Source: Azadirachta indica
Taxonomy: Eukaryota > Streptophyta > Magnoliopsida > Sapindales > Meliaceae
DNA length: 64,000 nt
Direction: 5' to 3'
NCBI GenBank assembly: GCA_022749755.1
Contig: CM040448.1
Span: forward strand, 3,716,481 to 3,780,480
The translations under genes and the position numbers were made by a program. Of this stretch, positions 22,850 through 35,419 are shown piece by piece. Each line of letters begins with the position of its first letter. The stretch's first letter is position 1. The notes below the pieces were generated by a model. The model made no database searches. It was not told the origin of the DNA and saw only the letters and a program-made list of their open reading frames with translations.

Positions 22850-24902
22850 ATGGCCGACGAGGCTGCCAACGTTTTGCCAGCAGAATCATACCCCATGGTT
22901 GGCGGAGATGGAGATCACAGCTATGCAAAAAATTCTTCCTATCAGGTCACATATAAATTTCTACTATTTAATTAATTACTGTTTGATAAGAGTTTGATTT
23001 GCCTCGTTATCTCCTTGCTTGAATTTCTTTGATTTGGTAAACTTTCCTCTTGGCATGGGAATTGAATTTTTTTCAGAAGTTGCAATATCTTTTATCGATA
23101 ATATGTATTCGGGCTATTTTTTAAAATATTTGGGATTTGCAATATTGTTCATGAATAAGATATTTCTGAGCTTATCCACGTTAAGTCTGCTTTGAACTAT
23201 AAATTTTTTGGATATTTTTTGTATACTATTGTCTCGGTAAACTCCTACTTGTAATATAATTTCTTTTTATTGTATACAACACTTTGGTATTAGCTAAGAG
23301 TAGGATTTACATCAACTAATCTTGATTTATATAAGAGTTCATAAACTCTTTGAATATACTTTCACTGCATAAACACAATTTGGCATTAACTATGAGTGGA
23401 AATTAATAAAGGTTGTCTTATTTATGTTTGAATATGTGCTTTGGATTAATTTTAAAAAGAGAAGCCAACCCAAGCCTATAATATTTAATCAAGATTTGTT
23501 CGTACTAAGTTTTAGACGGACGGTTCTTCTAACGGAATCATCCAATTAAATCAAATTAATATATTAAAATTTTTCTCTTTTTACTATTATTATTTTTATT
23601 GTCAGATTATCAGTAGACCCAAAACTTTCTCTCTGTCCATTAGAAAAAATCAAGTAGTAGAGTTTGCATTCCATGAAGAATAGGAATACAATAATTAAGT
23701 CTTAAATTTCACTGCCATATTAATGCATACGCAAATCAACTCAAGACTTGTGGCTACATGCAGAGGGCAGTGTTGGATGTTACAAAGGAAATGATCAGTG
23801 AAGCCATAGCTGATAAACTTGACTTGAAAAGCTTGGGATTTGATACTTCCAATATTAACACATTTCGACTAGCAGATTTGGGCTGCTCAGTTGGACCAAA
23901 TACCTTCATTGTGGTGCAAAACATCATAGAATCTGTAGAGCTAAAGTGCCACCAAAACCCTTCAGCACTAGAATTTCAAGTGTTTTTTAACGATCACATT
24001 GACAATGACTTCAACACTCTTTTTAATACCCTCCCTTTCTCCCGAAAATACTGGGCTTCCGGAGTACCGGGTTCTTTTCACTGCCGATTGTTTCCCAATT
24101 CCACTTTACATTTTGTACATTCCTCCTATGCAGTCCACTGGCTCTCAAAGATTCCGAAAGAAATTGTGGATAGTAAATCCCCGGCATGGAATAAAGGCAA
24201 TATACAATGCACAGGATTTGTGAAAGAAGTTGCTGAAGCATATTCAACCCAGTTTAAGAAAGACATGGAATCTTTTCTAGATGCTAGAGCACAAGAACTT
24301 GTGCCTGGAGGACTGATGGCAATTGTATTATCTGGGCTACCAGATGGAATTCGTAACTCTGAGACTACTGAGGGTAAATTTTATGACTTTCTGGGATCTT
24401 GCCTTGCTGACATGGCCAAGATGGTAAGAACAAATAATAACTTCCCTTTTAAGATGGACAAAATTTTAACTATTTAATCAGATCACCTTGGTAAAGCTTT
24501 TGTTGACTGAAACGTCAGATTCAATCGGCAATGATTAATTACTGCTTGCGCTTGCAGGGATTACTTAGTGAAGAAAAAGTGGACTCCTTCAACCTTCCTT
24601 TATACACTCCAACCTCAAAGGAATTGCAAGCCATTATAGAGAGAAATGGATGTTTCACCATTGAGAAAATGGACATATTGAGGAATCCTCTGCGGAGCAT
24701 GAAATTCCATCCTCAATCAGGTATCAGACAGTTAAGAGCTGTCTTCGAGGGAGTTATCAAAGCACATTTCGGAAGTGAGTTTGTAGATCAGATTTTCAGC
24801 TATATCGCCACAAAGTTTCCTGAGAATTTATACGCCATTAAAGAGATCAAACAACATAGCAAAGTCATCTTATTCTTCCTACTCAAGTGCATCGTCGATT
24901 GA
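22850..24902 (+). CDS. SABATH carboxyl methyltransferase C (At5g38100-like), intact
   Basis: Exons 22850-22945, 23764-24423 and 24558-24902, phase 0 with GT-AG introns of 818 and 134 bases, encode 366 residues. It is a close paralogue of B: exon 2 has the same length (660 bases) and the same motifs, namely Q32 closing exon 1, A-D-L-G-C-S-V-G-P-N-T (69-79), P-G-S-F, S-S-Y-A-V-H-W with Trp158, and S-P-A-W-N-K-G. The role would be SAM-dependent methylation of a small carboxylic acid in the cytosol. Differences from B include F-H-C-R for F-H-G-R after P-G-S-F, and a shorter exon 3. Intron 1 is longer than in B and shares most of its length with E, so C and E are nearest relatives. The start is set by alignment with the other copies. 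Confidence 0.9.
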
Positions 24903-27146
24903 TAATACAGACTTGACAAGTAATATTTTTTGTGTTTCTATCTTCCTTTATACGCAGATTTTATTGTTATTGCAGCACTTACTTCGGCCGCGTGTGATAT
25001 AATGTTAATTCTTTCTTTTACAAAACGTGTTTCTACAAAAGAGTAATGCATTTAAAAATTAATTATATGATCTTGTTGATATAATGCAATAAAAATAAAT
25101 AAATAATTTAATAAAATATTAACTTTTTTATTTTTACTGGGTTATATTAATCACATTAATTATCACATGACGCGTTCCAAGTCTCTAGATAATTTAAATT
25201 AAATCTTACCAAACCTCTCAAAAACCAAATAAAAAATAATTCATATAATTAAAAATTTACCAAAATGTTAATAGAGTCTCTCTTATTTCTCAAACATTAC
25301 CAAAAAAAATTTTTGAAAAATTCTCACATAAAACGAGCAGTCCTTGACTCCAACTCTCCCCTACAAGATGTAGATGTGAGTTTTTGCCACTAGGCCCAAG
25401 GCTTGATGGCGAACATACGATTATTAAAGTATAATATTTTATAAACTTGTGCTTAATCATATACTAACTTTAAATACCTCATATTAGCTTACTGAATAAT
25501 ACTTTACCTTATAGATCATTTATAAACTAGTGCTTATTGTTTTTTTTTTTTTTTTTTTTTAATTTCTAGTCATAAATCAAAAATTCAATACAACAAAGTA
25601 ACTTGTACAGCCACTATGTTTTACAACAAATATCACAGTACGATATGATATACAAGGGGATCCAAAAATTGATTTGCCCAAAATGTTAAAAAAAATCTAC
25701 TTCAAATATACCAAATAATAACATATAAGTGAATTATATTACCGTTTAGTGGCACAACCTTGATTAAAGTTATTATTGAGCTATCTAGATTTTTGCAAAT
25801 CTTTTTCCAAAGGAAAAAGTATAAGGTAAAAATAGGATGAGCATAAACTTGGTGAACAAATATAAAATTACCGTACTAATAACTTTTAAATATATATAAT
25901 ATACCTCTTTTAAAAAAAATGATCATATATTTTTTCCTTCTAAAAGAATTATATATATATATATATATGAAAAAAAATTTGGTGATTCAAAGGTGGATAA
26001 GATTTCTCACTTTCATTCAAAACCTTTAAAAAATTTTAATTTATAAAATTATGTTATATTCTAATGAAATTATTGTTATAATTAGTATAATGATGAATTG
26101 AAAATTTCTTCTTTTATATATATATATATATATATATAGACAAAATCAACAACTCTATTTTTTTTACGCATATTTTTACATCAATTTTTAACTTTTAGAT
26201 TAAGGATATATAAATGGTATGATTGAATAAAATAAAAAAATATAATAAATATTTTGTATTTATTAATTAAAGTATTTAATGTCTTTTAACTCTCCTACTT
26301 TTCTCTTCTTTATTACATCATATATGTTCTCTCATTTTAATTATTATTTGAAAAGAATAAATTGAAAGAACACAATGTCATAGAAAGTGAAGTATAAACT
26401 TGATCAAATCCAAACTTTTCAATCCTAACTTCATGCAAAACCCAAGCTTGTAGTCCAATTAAAATTGAATCTAAATTGGCCCAATCTAAAGAAGCTTCCA
26501 ATGGTAGGTTTGATGAATAATTGTAGTTAGATTAAGTGAATTTGATGAATAATTGAAATTAGCTTAAGTGGTGCACTTTGTATGTTAAGTATTTTTCAAA
26601 TTTATTGTAGTGTGTGGTGTATATTGATTTTGTTTAAGTATAAATACCTCCTCCCATCTCTTCTATTGGCAAGCGAAAAAGAAGTAATAGCATCTAAAGA
26701 GTTATCTTCTCAAGTATTAGCGTGTTGGTGTGAAGTTGTAAGAATTCTTCTCTTTTTGTAATATTTGTAAAAAAATTAATAAAATTGTCTTTTGAGTGAT
26801 ATTTTCAACGAAAAGCCCAAAAAATCCTTGACAAATAAAAACTAAAAACATGAAGGCACATGTCCGGCAGAATGCAAAAAGAATGCTGCAGGAGGACCTT
26901 AGGTTGCCCGGGAACGCGCCAGTCTTGCTGCCTTGGGTTGATCACAGGATGCTTGCTTGCCCACAAAGATCTTGTCAATTCTCTCCATTTTGACAAAGCT
27001 TATGATGATGGGATTTTCAACATATTTTGGCGCATGCAAATGGAAAGGAATATTTTCAACTTACATGGGTTGCCTATTTCAACAATCTAGATTAAGATTT
27101 CTTCCTTTCTTTCTCGATTCCGCCGTGCCGCAACTGAAGACTTGAT
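24903..27146. other. Intergenic, AT-rich with simple repeats and a possible LTR
   Basis: The first 150 bases are the shared SABATH 3' flank. A poly-T run lies near 25540-25560 and TA repeats at about 25952-25968 and 26117-26139. From about 26375 to 26810 the sequence has an LTR-like look (TATAAATACCTCC near 26639, then a polyadenylation-like AATAAA), but no partner or clear target duplication was found. Bases 26860-27000 are unusually G/C-rich for this window. Confidence 0.4.
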
Positions 27147-27154
27147 TGACGTCA
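27147..27154 (+). promoter_or_regulatory. TGACGTCA palindrome upstream of SABATH D
   Basis: A perfect bZIP core (TGACGTCA), 20 bases before the TATA box of D. TGA-class bZIP factors bind TGACG and mediate salicylate and defence responses. Its place in the proximal promoter makes it a good candidate site; binding is inferred. Confidence 0.5.
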
Positions 27155-27174
27155 AGAATTCCTCTCCCTTCCAC

Positions 27175-27180
27175 TATAAA
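27175..27180 (+). promoter_or_regulatory. TATA box of SABATH D
   Basis: TATAAA in the context CCACTATAAATTG, 39 bases before the start codon. This implies a very short 5' leader. Confidence 0.6.
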
Positions 27181-27219
27181 TTGAGGTTTTCTGATGCCTC
27201 AGAATGCAAGCAAGAGAAA

Positions 27220-28623
27220 ATGGCTAACGAGGAGACCTATATTTTGCCTGCATCATATCCTATGGTTGGTGGAGATGGCCCTCACAGCTATGCTAAAAAT
27301 TCTACTTTCCAGGTATTGTTGCTGCCTAGCTAATAAGAATTAATTTCGCCTAATATTTTGTTTCATTGATTTATTAATTGACTTGGTAGCCACATACAAC
27401 TATAATTTCTATTTTCCTTAGATTTTTTGAGAAGTTATTTGCATGATGAAATATGTTAAATATGAATATAAGAAAACTTAATTACGCTCATTGTACAAAA
27501 ACTTAATCTGGAGCTTGTGGTAGCAGAAAAAGATAGTGGACTGTGCAAAGGAAATGGTCACTAAAGGCATAGTTGAAAAGCTCGACCTGCAAAGCCTGGG
27601 ATTTGACAATTCCTGCACATTCCAAATAGCAGATTTGGGCTGTTCGGTTGGACCTAACACCTTAATTGCTGTGCAAAACATTATAGAAGCTGTAGAACAA
27701 AAATACCAGGCTGAAAACAAAAACCCTTCAACCATAGAATTCCTGGTTTTCTTCAATGATCTCGAAAACAATGACTTCAACACTCTCTTTAAAACCCTCC
27801 CTCCCTCCCGAAAATACTTTGCTGCTGGAGTACCAGGTTCTTTTCGCAACCGCTTGTTTCCCAAAACTTCTCTGCATATTGCACACTGCTCCACTACACT
27901 GCACTGGCTCTCCAAAGTTCCAGATGAAATTGTGGATAGTAAATCACCTGCACGGAATAAAGGCAGTATACATTGCACTGGATTTGTGAAAGAAGTGGTT
28001 GAAGCATATTCAGCTCAATTCAAGAATGACATGGACTCATTTTTGAATGCTAGAGCAAAAGAACTTGTGCCTGGAGGCTTGATGCTCATTCTCATATCTA
28101 CTGTACCAGATGGTGTTCCTGCGTCTAACACATTTGAGGGTATGCATTATGATTTCCTAGGATCCTGTCTCGATGACATAGCCAAGATGGTAAGAATAAA
28201 TAATTACATACACTGACACTTATATTTTAATATTTTCTGAAACTTTATTTCTGATCACAATTGTTTTTTACATTGCAGGGATTAATTAGCGAAGCAAAAG
28301 TGGATTCCTTCAACTTTTCTTTGTACTTTCCCTTTTACGGCGAGTTTGAGGCTCTTCTAAGGAGAAATGAAAATTTTACCATTGAGAGAATGGACAAGTT
28401 TACTAACCCCACGAGAAAAATGGTATCTTCTGCAGAATTTTACTCCTCGCACATGAGAGCTGCTCTTGAGGGACTTGTGAAAGAACACTTTGGAGACCAG
28501 TTTGTAGAACCCATATTCAACTATTACTCAACCAAGCTTGAAGAGAATATTGGCTCTATCTTAGATGCGGAAATCCATGACAAGATTGAATTACTTGTCC
28601 TACTCAAGCGCAATATCAACTAA
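27220..28623 (+). CDS. SABATH carboxyl methyltransferase D, divergent active site, intact frame
   Basis: Exons 27220-27312, 27527-28189 and 28279-28623, phase 0 with GT-AG introns of 214 and 89 bases, encode 366 residues. It has the SABATH marks Q31 ending exon 1, A-D-L-G-C-S-V-G-P-N-T (66-76), F-F-N-D, P-G-S-F, and a Trp in L-H-W (158). It differs from B and C at pocket and core positions: the S-S-Y of B becomes C-S-T, so the pocket Tyr is Thr154, and the conserved W of S-P-A-W-N-K is Arg174. Exon 2 is one codon longer, introns are shorter and the promoter is unrelated, so D is a separate lineage; relic F matches D best. It probably methylates a small acid, perhaps a different one, or has reduced activity. 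Confidence 0.85.
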
Positions 28624-30725
28624 CCAATTTCTATTTCATGTTTGTAGAATTTCAAAGTCAGTAGGCATTGTAACAGTCAATTTCGGATTCCGTTGTGTTC
28701 AAGCCCTACAAGCTAGCTATTTAAGTTTTTTAATGTTATTATGAAGCATATTATTTACACACACTATATATAATTAAAGTTGCAAATAGCTTAAGCATAT
28801 CATACTCCTTTGTCATATATACAAATTCATACAATACTGACTTGTGTTAATAAAGAAATTTATATAAATATCTCTAATTCTCATCTTTTCAGCCTCATAT
28901 TCAATTATTTTTTGGTTTATTGTGATTTTATATTTTTTTATGTAATTGAATATATTTTGAAAATGGGAACAATTAAAATTAAAATTTAAAATTAATTTTA
29001 TTTTGTTATAATTAAATTTATTTTTAAATATTATATATCAGTTCATTTGTTGAATTAAATATATTATATTGGATATGATTAATAAATAAAATTTATACCC
29101 TAAATCTATGTCAAAAAAAATTAAAATTGCTATTAAAAAGTTCTCACTCATTATAAAATTATTACAGTTATGCAACTTTATTTTATTTTTTTACAGTGAA
29201 TGTTTACAAAAATATTAAATATTTTACTTTATAATTATAAATTATAATATATTTTAACTTTCTTTATAAACATATATATATGTATATATATATATATATA
29301 TATATCAAGAATTTTTAACAGATATATCGCATTGGTCATTTTTCCAAAGGTTTAAACACATGCTTTAGATGATTAGGAAAAGAGAAACGAATTCTTAATT
29401 TTTTAACCCGTCAATATGCAAAAATTTGCACAGTAATTAATCGGAATACTGTAAACCTTTTATTAAATTATCTCATCAGCTACCAATATTGACATTGCAC
29501 ATTGAATATGAATAATCCTTTGCTTGAGAAATATATATTAATTTAAATTATCTACTGCTATCTAGAATTTTTTTAAATAAATAAAAGAATAAAAAACCAA
29601 CAGATGCCAAAGAAACAAAATACACGAAAATATATTCCGCTCAACCAAGGAAAGAAAATACATGAATATGAATAATCCTTTGCTTGAGAAACATATAGTA
29701 ATTTAAATTATCTACTGCTATCTAGAACAAGTAACCGAAAGAGACATTAAATCATACGGTTCACTATCAGTTATTTTTTTAAAAATTATAAGCATTAATT
29801 TAATGCAGGTGAATCCAATTATTACCTTTTTCTTTATTAAATATTATCCCATTAGAATAGAAGCTTTGGAGATACCTTTGTATATAGCTAGCACATGGTT
29901 TCGAAGCTTGAAGTCTGAGAGTTTACGGTTTTGAAATTTGACTGCTAAGAGTCTTCTGGTGTTCATCCAAATAATACTTCCCATTTCGGCAACCTTAAAA
30001 ATTATTTGTTAATTGTTTATATTTAGTTATGTTGACTGTCAAATTTAGAGATTATTTTGTTTTCCCCACCAATTAGTGAGCGAAAAAAAAAAAAAAAAAG
30101 AAAAATTAATTTCTTCACCTCAATAAGTTACTTTAGAATTTGCATTAATTGTTGGGATCATTTGATACGTATATGTATCTTTTCTTGCACATATGTTTTT
30201 TTTCTTTTGAATATTTGATTCATTCGTGGAAAGAAAATATTCTTTTGCCTTTTAAAAGTAAGACTCAATGATAGCAACAATAGAAGTAAGGAGAATTGAT
30301 TTTAAAATACTTTTTAAAATCAGCGATTTAATGATAATCAATAGAATTTTTTAAGAAAACTATTTATTAAATTATGTGAATCTCAAGTACGTACATTGGA
30401 CATCAGTGTAGTATTGATTATGTATTCCCTAAGCTTTAGAAATAATGTTAATTCAAATGCGACCCGCAACCAGCGTTTGCCGTGCACGCATTATTGCTTA
30501 GTCTTTCGTGATCGAAGAATTTGGATAATAATATTTCTGGGCCTCAAATTTAAAAAGCCTTCCCATCCAAAACCTGCAAATATGTAATATATACACCTGG
30601 TCAAGTAATAACAACGACGTGATGAGATAGATGCTACTCCTTATACGAACTAGCAGCTATAACTATTTTATGCATTGAAAGGCCGCCATAAACATCATTG
30701 TTTTAACCAGAGAGAGCAAGAGAAA
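28624..30725. other. Intergenic, AT-rich, with a local direct repeat
   Basis: Holds a TA repeat near 29272-29305 and a 65-base direct repeat (separate entry). No gene seen. Confidence 0.5.
29503..29727. repeat. 65-base direct repeat, copies 160 bases apart
   Basis: Copies at 29503-29567 and 29663-29727 share TGAATATGAATAATCCTTTG through CTACTGCTATCTAGAA with only a few substitutions. The 95 bases between have no evident relation to them. Confidence 0.75.
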
Positions 30726-30817
30726 ATGGTTCACGAGAAATCAGTAATTCCGCCGAATCATATCCCATCGTTTGTGGGGATGGTTGTCACAGACATGCTA
30801 AAAATTATACCTTCCAG
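30726..30817 (+). pseudogene. Isolated SABATH exon 1 relic
   Basis: Starts with ATG at 30726. After a frameshift, the rest reads like SABATH exon 1 of the D type: E-S-Y-P-I-V, then G-D-G and A-K-N-Y-T-F-Q. The A-K-N and terminal Gln are kept; the M-V-G-G motif has decayed. The splice donor after Gln is GC rather than GT. No exon 2 follows before gene E, so only the first exon was duplicated or survived. Confidence 0.75.
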
Positions 30818-32032
30818 GCATCTGTTGTTCTGTAGCTATTATCAGGGCTTCTAACTATGTCACTTACAATAATATAATATATGCTATTCGAAATTGGTGA
30901 AAGAAGAAATCAATCTTTAACTGTTGCTTTCACCACAAGAGCTCGAACCAACTAGGTTATCTCTTAAAACATATAGATTAATATTAATTTTACTAGCATT
31001 TGTGATGTGTTAGTATTATGACATATAGATTGATATTAATTCTTTATGGGACTCATACATTTTTTTCATTAATATTTAATATATAATGCTTTTATCTTAC
31101 AATGTCATAATACCAAAGGAAGCTTAAGATTAATTAATTATTATTAGAAAAATGTGATGTGAAAGTGAAACCCAAAATTACTGCTAATTATATTTATAGA
31201 AAATATAATAAATCATTCTATGCATTGCAATTGTCGCATTTTTTCCGGGGATATAAATTTGATGATTCAAGTAATGCCTATCCTATTGTTTTTGTGATTG
31301 AATTAAGAAAACTTTCAATCAACTTTTATGCCATTTAATTTAAAACAAGTGCATCTCATTGTTCCAATTTTCTTTGATCTTGTAATGCTAGCTGTAACAG
31401 GAAAATTTTATTCAGTAACGAGACAAAAGCCATAAATTAGTAATGTCGTCCCGCTGAAGCAGTCAGCAGAACTGAAGGCTCGGAAATGGAGATCTGTTTC
31501 ATGGTAGGTGGAGAATCAAATGCCGTTGTGAGCTATATAATATGCTTTAAATTATTGCCATCATCAATCACGCATGTGTCATTCCTCTAGTGATTGAAGT
31601 AATTATGGGTCGATAACACCTGGCTCCTTTATTTTTGACCGAATTACAAATTGAACGTAAACTTACGATTTACTTCTTTTAGATGTGTCCCACGTTTACA
31701 TAAACATTTCTTATAATAGTAGAATTTTCTGTTAATTTCAACTAATTTTTATTAGTTTATCATTTTATCCTTAATGAGAAATTTGGATCATTGTCAAAAA
31801 ATTAGCTGTTTCTCTTGTTTCTCTTTTCAGTTTATTTCATAGTATTCAACGATGCTTTTATTAAATTAAGATCGCATGATTGCTTCTATGATTGTCTTTA
31901 TTTTGCAAATGCTAGTACATAATATTTTGGAACACAAAAAATAAGAGTTAGAAGTACTCAAACAATAACAAGAATACTTATGTTAGGTATATCGCCTTGT
32001 ATACTCTAACAGCAATTAATATTATATAAATC
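30818..32032. other. Intergenic, with the upstream region of SABATH E at its right end
   Basis: From about 31830 to 32032 the sequence matches the upstream regions of B and C. A short stretch near 31483-31540 (M-V-G-G-E) hints at another exon 1 remnant but is too weak to call. Otherwise nothing. Confidence 0.4.
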
Positions 32033-32040
32033 ATCATTAA
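32033..32040 (+). promoter_or_regulatory. TATA box of SABATH pseudogene E
   Basis: TATATAAA at the same relative place as in B, within a shared upstream block. Confidence 0.5.
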
Positions 32041-32117
32041 TTATTGTTTGATTGAAGGAGAAATACAACCTTAAAAGAAAATTTTTTCTGGGTCTCAGTG
32101 AGGGAAATAAAACAAAG

Positions 32118-33692
32118 ATGGGTAACGAGGCAGCCAACATTAATTTGCCAGAATCACACCCCATGGTTGGCGGAGACGGAGATTATAGCTATGCAAAAAA
32201 TTCTTCCCACCAGGTCACATATATATTTCCACTGGTTAATTAATAACTGTTTGATAAGAGTTAGATTTGCCTCGTCGTCTCCTCACTGGAATTTCTTTAA
32301 TTTGTTACCCTTGGAAAGGATTTCCACCCTTCCTCTTGGCAGTGGGAATTTGAGTTTTTTTCCGAAGTTGCAATATCTTTTACGAACAATACATATTCGG
32401 GCTATCTTTTTCAAGATATTTGGGATTTGCTATATTCTTCATGAATAAGATATTTCTGAGCTGAACCACGTTGAGTCTGCTTTGAACTATAAATTTTTTG
32501 GATAATTTTTTATACTATTGTCTATGTAAACTCCTACTTGTAAAATATATATATTTTTTATTGTATACAAACAGTTTGGTATTAGCTACGAGTGGGATCT
32601 ACTTTAAATAATCTTGATTTGTAAATCAGTTTATAAACTCTTTGAAAATTTTTTGTTTACAGCATAAACACAATTTGGCGTTGGCTATGAGTGGAATTTA
32701 ATAATATATGCTTTGGATTAATTTTAAGAGGAGAAGCCAACCCAAGCCTATAATATGTAATCAAGATTTGTTTATAATAAAGTTTTAGATACGACGGTTC
32801 TAATAGAATCATCCAATTAAATCAAATAGTATATATTAAAGTTTTTCTCCTTTTGCCATTATTACTTGTATTATTAATTTATCAGTAGACCCAGAACTTT
32901 TCTCTTTGTGCATTTCAAAAATCTAATAAGAGTTTACATTACATGAAGAATAGGAATATAATAATTAATTCTTAAATTTCATTGCTATATTAATGCATAC
33001 ACGAATTGACTCAAGACTTGTGGCTCAGAGGGCAGTGTTGGATGCTTCGAAGAAAATGATCAATGAAGCCATGGCTGATAAACTTGACTTGAAAAGCTTG
33101 GGATTTGATACTTCCAATATCAACACATTTTCTTCGACTAGCAGATTTGGGCTGCTCAGTTGGACTAAATACCTTCATTTCGGTCCAAAAGATAGTAGAA
33201 GCTGTAGAGCTAAGATGCCACCAAAATCCTTCATAACTAGAATTTCAAGGGTTCTTTAATGATCTCATTGATAATGACTTCAACACTCAGTTTAATACCC
33301 TCTCTACCTCCCGAAAATACTTTGCTGCAGGAGTGCAGGTTTCTTTTCATGGCCGATTGTTTCCCAAGTCCGCTTTACATTTTGTACACTCCTCTAATGC
33401 AGTCCACTGGCTCTCAAAGATTCCCAAAGAAATTGTGGATAGTAAATCCCCTGCATGCAATAAAGGCAGTATACAATGGTCTGGTTTTGTGAAAGAAGTT
33501 TCTGAAGCATATTCAACTCAGTCTAAGAACGACATGGAGTTTTTTCTGAATGCTAGAGCACAATAACTTGTGCTTGGAGGACTGATGGCAATTGGATTAT
33601 CTGGTCTACCAAACGGAGTTCATATCTCTGAGACTGCTGAAGGTAAATTGTATGACTTTCTGGGATCTTGCCTTGCCGACATGGCCAAGACG
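32118..33692 (+). pseudogene. SABATH pseudogene E, exons 1 and 2
   Basis: Exon 1 (32118-32213, 32 codons) is intact and ends in a good GT donor. Exon 2 (33029-33692) is 664 bases, four more than in B and C, because of a TCTT insertion at 33131-33134 that shifts the frame just before SAM motif I. Two in-frame stops of the ancestral reading follow: TAA at 33234-33236 (Ala codon in C) and TAA at 33564-33566 (Glu codon in B and C). The last Met before the donor is Thr. Intron 1 is closely related to that of C. Exon 3 lies at 41293-41639, separated by an Athila-type element in intron 2. The gene cannot make a SABATH enzyme. Confidence 0.9.
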
Positions 33693-33827
33693 GTAAGAAT
33701 AAATAACTTCATTACTCTTAAAAAAAAAAAGAAAAAAGAAAAAAGAGAACCTGTTTAATTGGAACACCTTGGTCAAGCTTTTCTTGAATGAAACATCATA
33801 TTCATATCAATCGGCAACGATTATATT

Positions 33828-35251
33828 TGATATATTAATTTTTACTACATAATTACACTTAAATAATCTATCATTAAGTAACGTATCTAACGTTATTTAA
33901 TCTGTTTTAAATAATTATTTTTCTTTTTAAGTATTTTATTTTTATTTTACAGGTGTTGATGTGTTTTAACATGAAAGATAAGAAAATGAAACATAAAAGC
34001 ATGTTCGCTAGCCATCCATAGAAATCACAAAGTCGTATTTTTAGGAACCAAAATGCAAGCAAATGAAGATTAAAATGCAGAAACATCAAAATAGAGATCT
34101 AAATTTAAAATAATTAAAATATGCCGCATAATTTGCTTTTGTTGGCGGAATCAATGGCGTGGCCGGTTTGGCGTGCCCATGCCATGTCTTCTACCTCCTC
34201 AGTGCCCTGTGCCGAAAACAGCACCCCCATGCCACCTAAGTTCAAGTTTGATAATTTTTGTGTGATTTTTAACTTTTAAATCACCAATAAATGGTCAGAT
34301 TTAGTGAGTTTTTGGTTTTTATATTTTTCTGAGGATTAACCTCTATATGCCACCTTTAAAAAATAGAGTTTTGGAGAGAGAAGAGAAGAGAGAGAGAGAA
34401 CTGTATTTAGAAGAAGAGAAGGATGAAAGCTTGATCTTTTGAAGGGAAAAGACTCTCCAAATCATAGTTTTATCTTTTCCCTAATCTTAATCTTTATTGA
34501 TTATGTTATCATTTGTTGAATTTCTGTTTATGAGATTTAAACTTTTTATCATGTGTAACTAAACTTAATTTTTAGGATAATGATTTAATCTATTGAAAGC
34601 ATCAATTTTCTAATATTATGTTATTTTTTTATTTAATATTTTGTATTGAGTATCTATCACGATGATTAATACTTTTAAATATTTAACCAGTATTTGAATA
34701 AATTGTGGATTGATATGAACTGAGAAATGAATATCATATATAAACCGTGTGATAAATACCATAAATTGCATGTTAGACAAAAATGTACTAATATGATTTA
34801 TGTAGTTTAATTAAAAATTATCACTAATCGTAATGCACTTCCATTTAATTAATTTTACATATAAATATAGTGAATTGTTATGTTACAAAATAATTTCGAT
34901 TGATTTTGAGAGAGACTGTCGAATGAATGAGAATAATTAACTAGCATTATAGATATTAAATCAAAATAGCGTGAATTGAAGAATTGGATGCGACTAATTA
35001 AGATGAAATCATTCGCCCTAGATTGTTCCATTAATTTGCATCTTTTAATGAATTTGTGAAGTAGTTAATTTTGTTTATTTTACTTTCTCACTTAAATTAC
35101 TTCGATTTCTTCAAATAAATTTAAAAATTAATCACCTTCGATACTTAATTGAGTAGCATTCATCGTGAGATCGACATCCTCTTATCACTATATTACTTGT
35201 TACAATCTCATACATTTATGAGTATTACGCACACACTACACGAATTACACA
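33828..35251 (+). repeat. Left LTR of the Athila-type element
   Basis: 1424 bases, starting TGATATATTAATT and ending TTACACA. Many substitutions and small indels separate it from the right LTR, so the insertion is not recent. It includes a G/C-richer block near 34140-34240. Confidence 0.85.
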
Positions 35252-35260
35252 ATAAGTTTT

Positions 35261-35278
35261 CGATGCTGTTGCCAGGAA
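35261..35278 (+). other. Primer-binding site of the Athila-type element (tRNA-Asp type, degenerate)
   Basis: CGATGCTGTTGCCAGGAA, nine bases after the left LTR, matches 12 of 18 bases of TGGCGCCGTTGCCGGGGA, the Athila-type primer-binding site. Confidence 0.6.
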
Positions 35279-35419
35279 ATGTTACGTTCTTTTAATATTA
35301 ATTTAAATTAATTTTGAGTTTACTTTGAAGTTTTATTTTTGTTTTTATTTTAGATATTTCATTTGGTACATCAAAAAAGCAAGAAGAGACAAACGTCGAA
35401 ACAATAGCAAATTAGCACC

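Noticed and set aside
26375..26810. Possible solo LTR with TATAAATACC and AATAAA-like signals
   Set aside because: No matching target duplication or TG...CA ends that I could fix.
31483..31560. M-V-G-G-E stretch resembling SABATH exon 1
   Set aside because: Only four residues match in place; no A-K-N or terminal Gln and no splice donor at the right spot.
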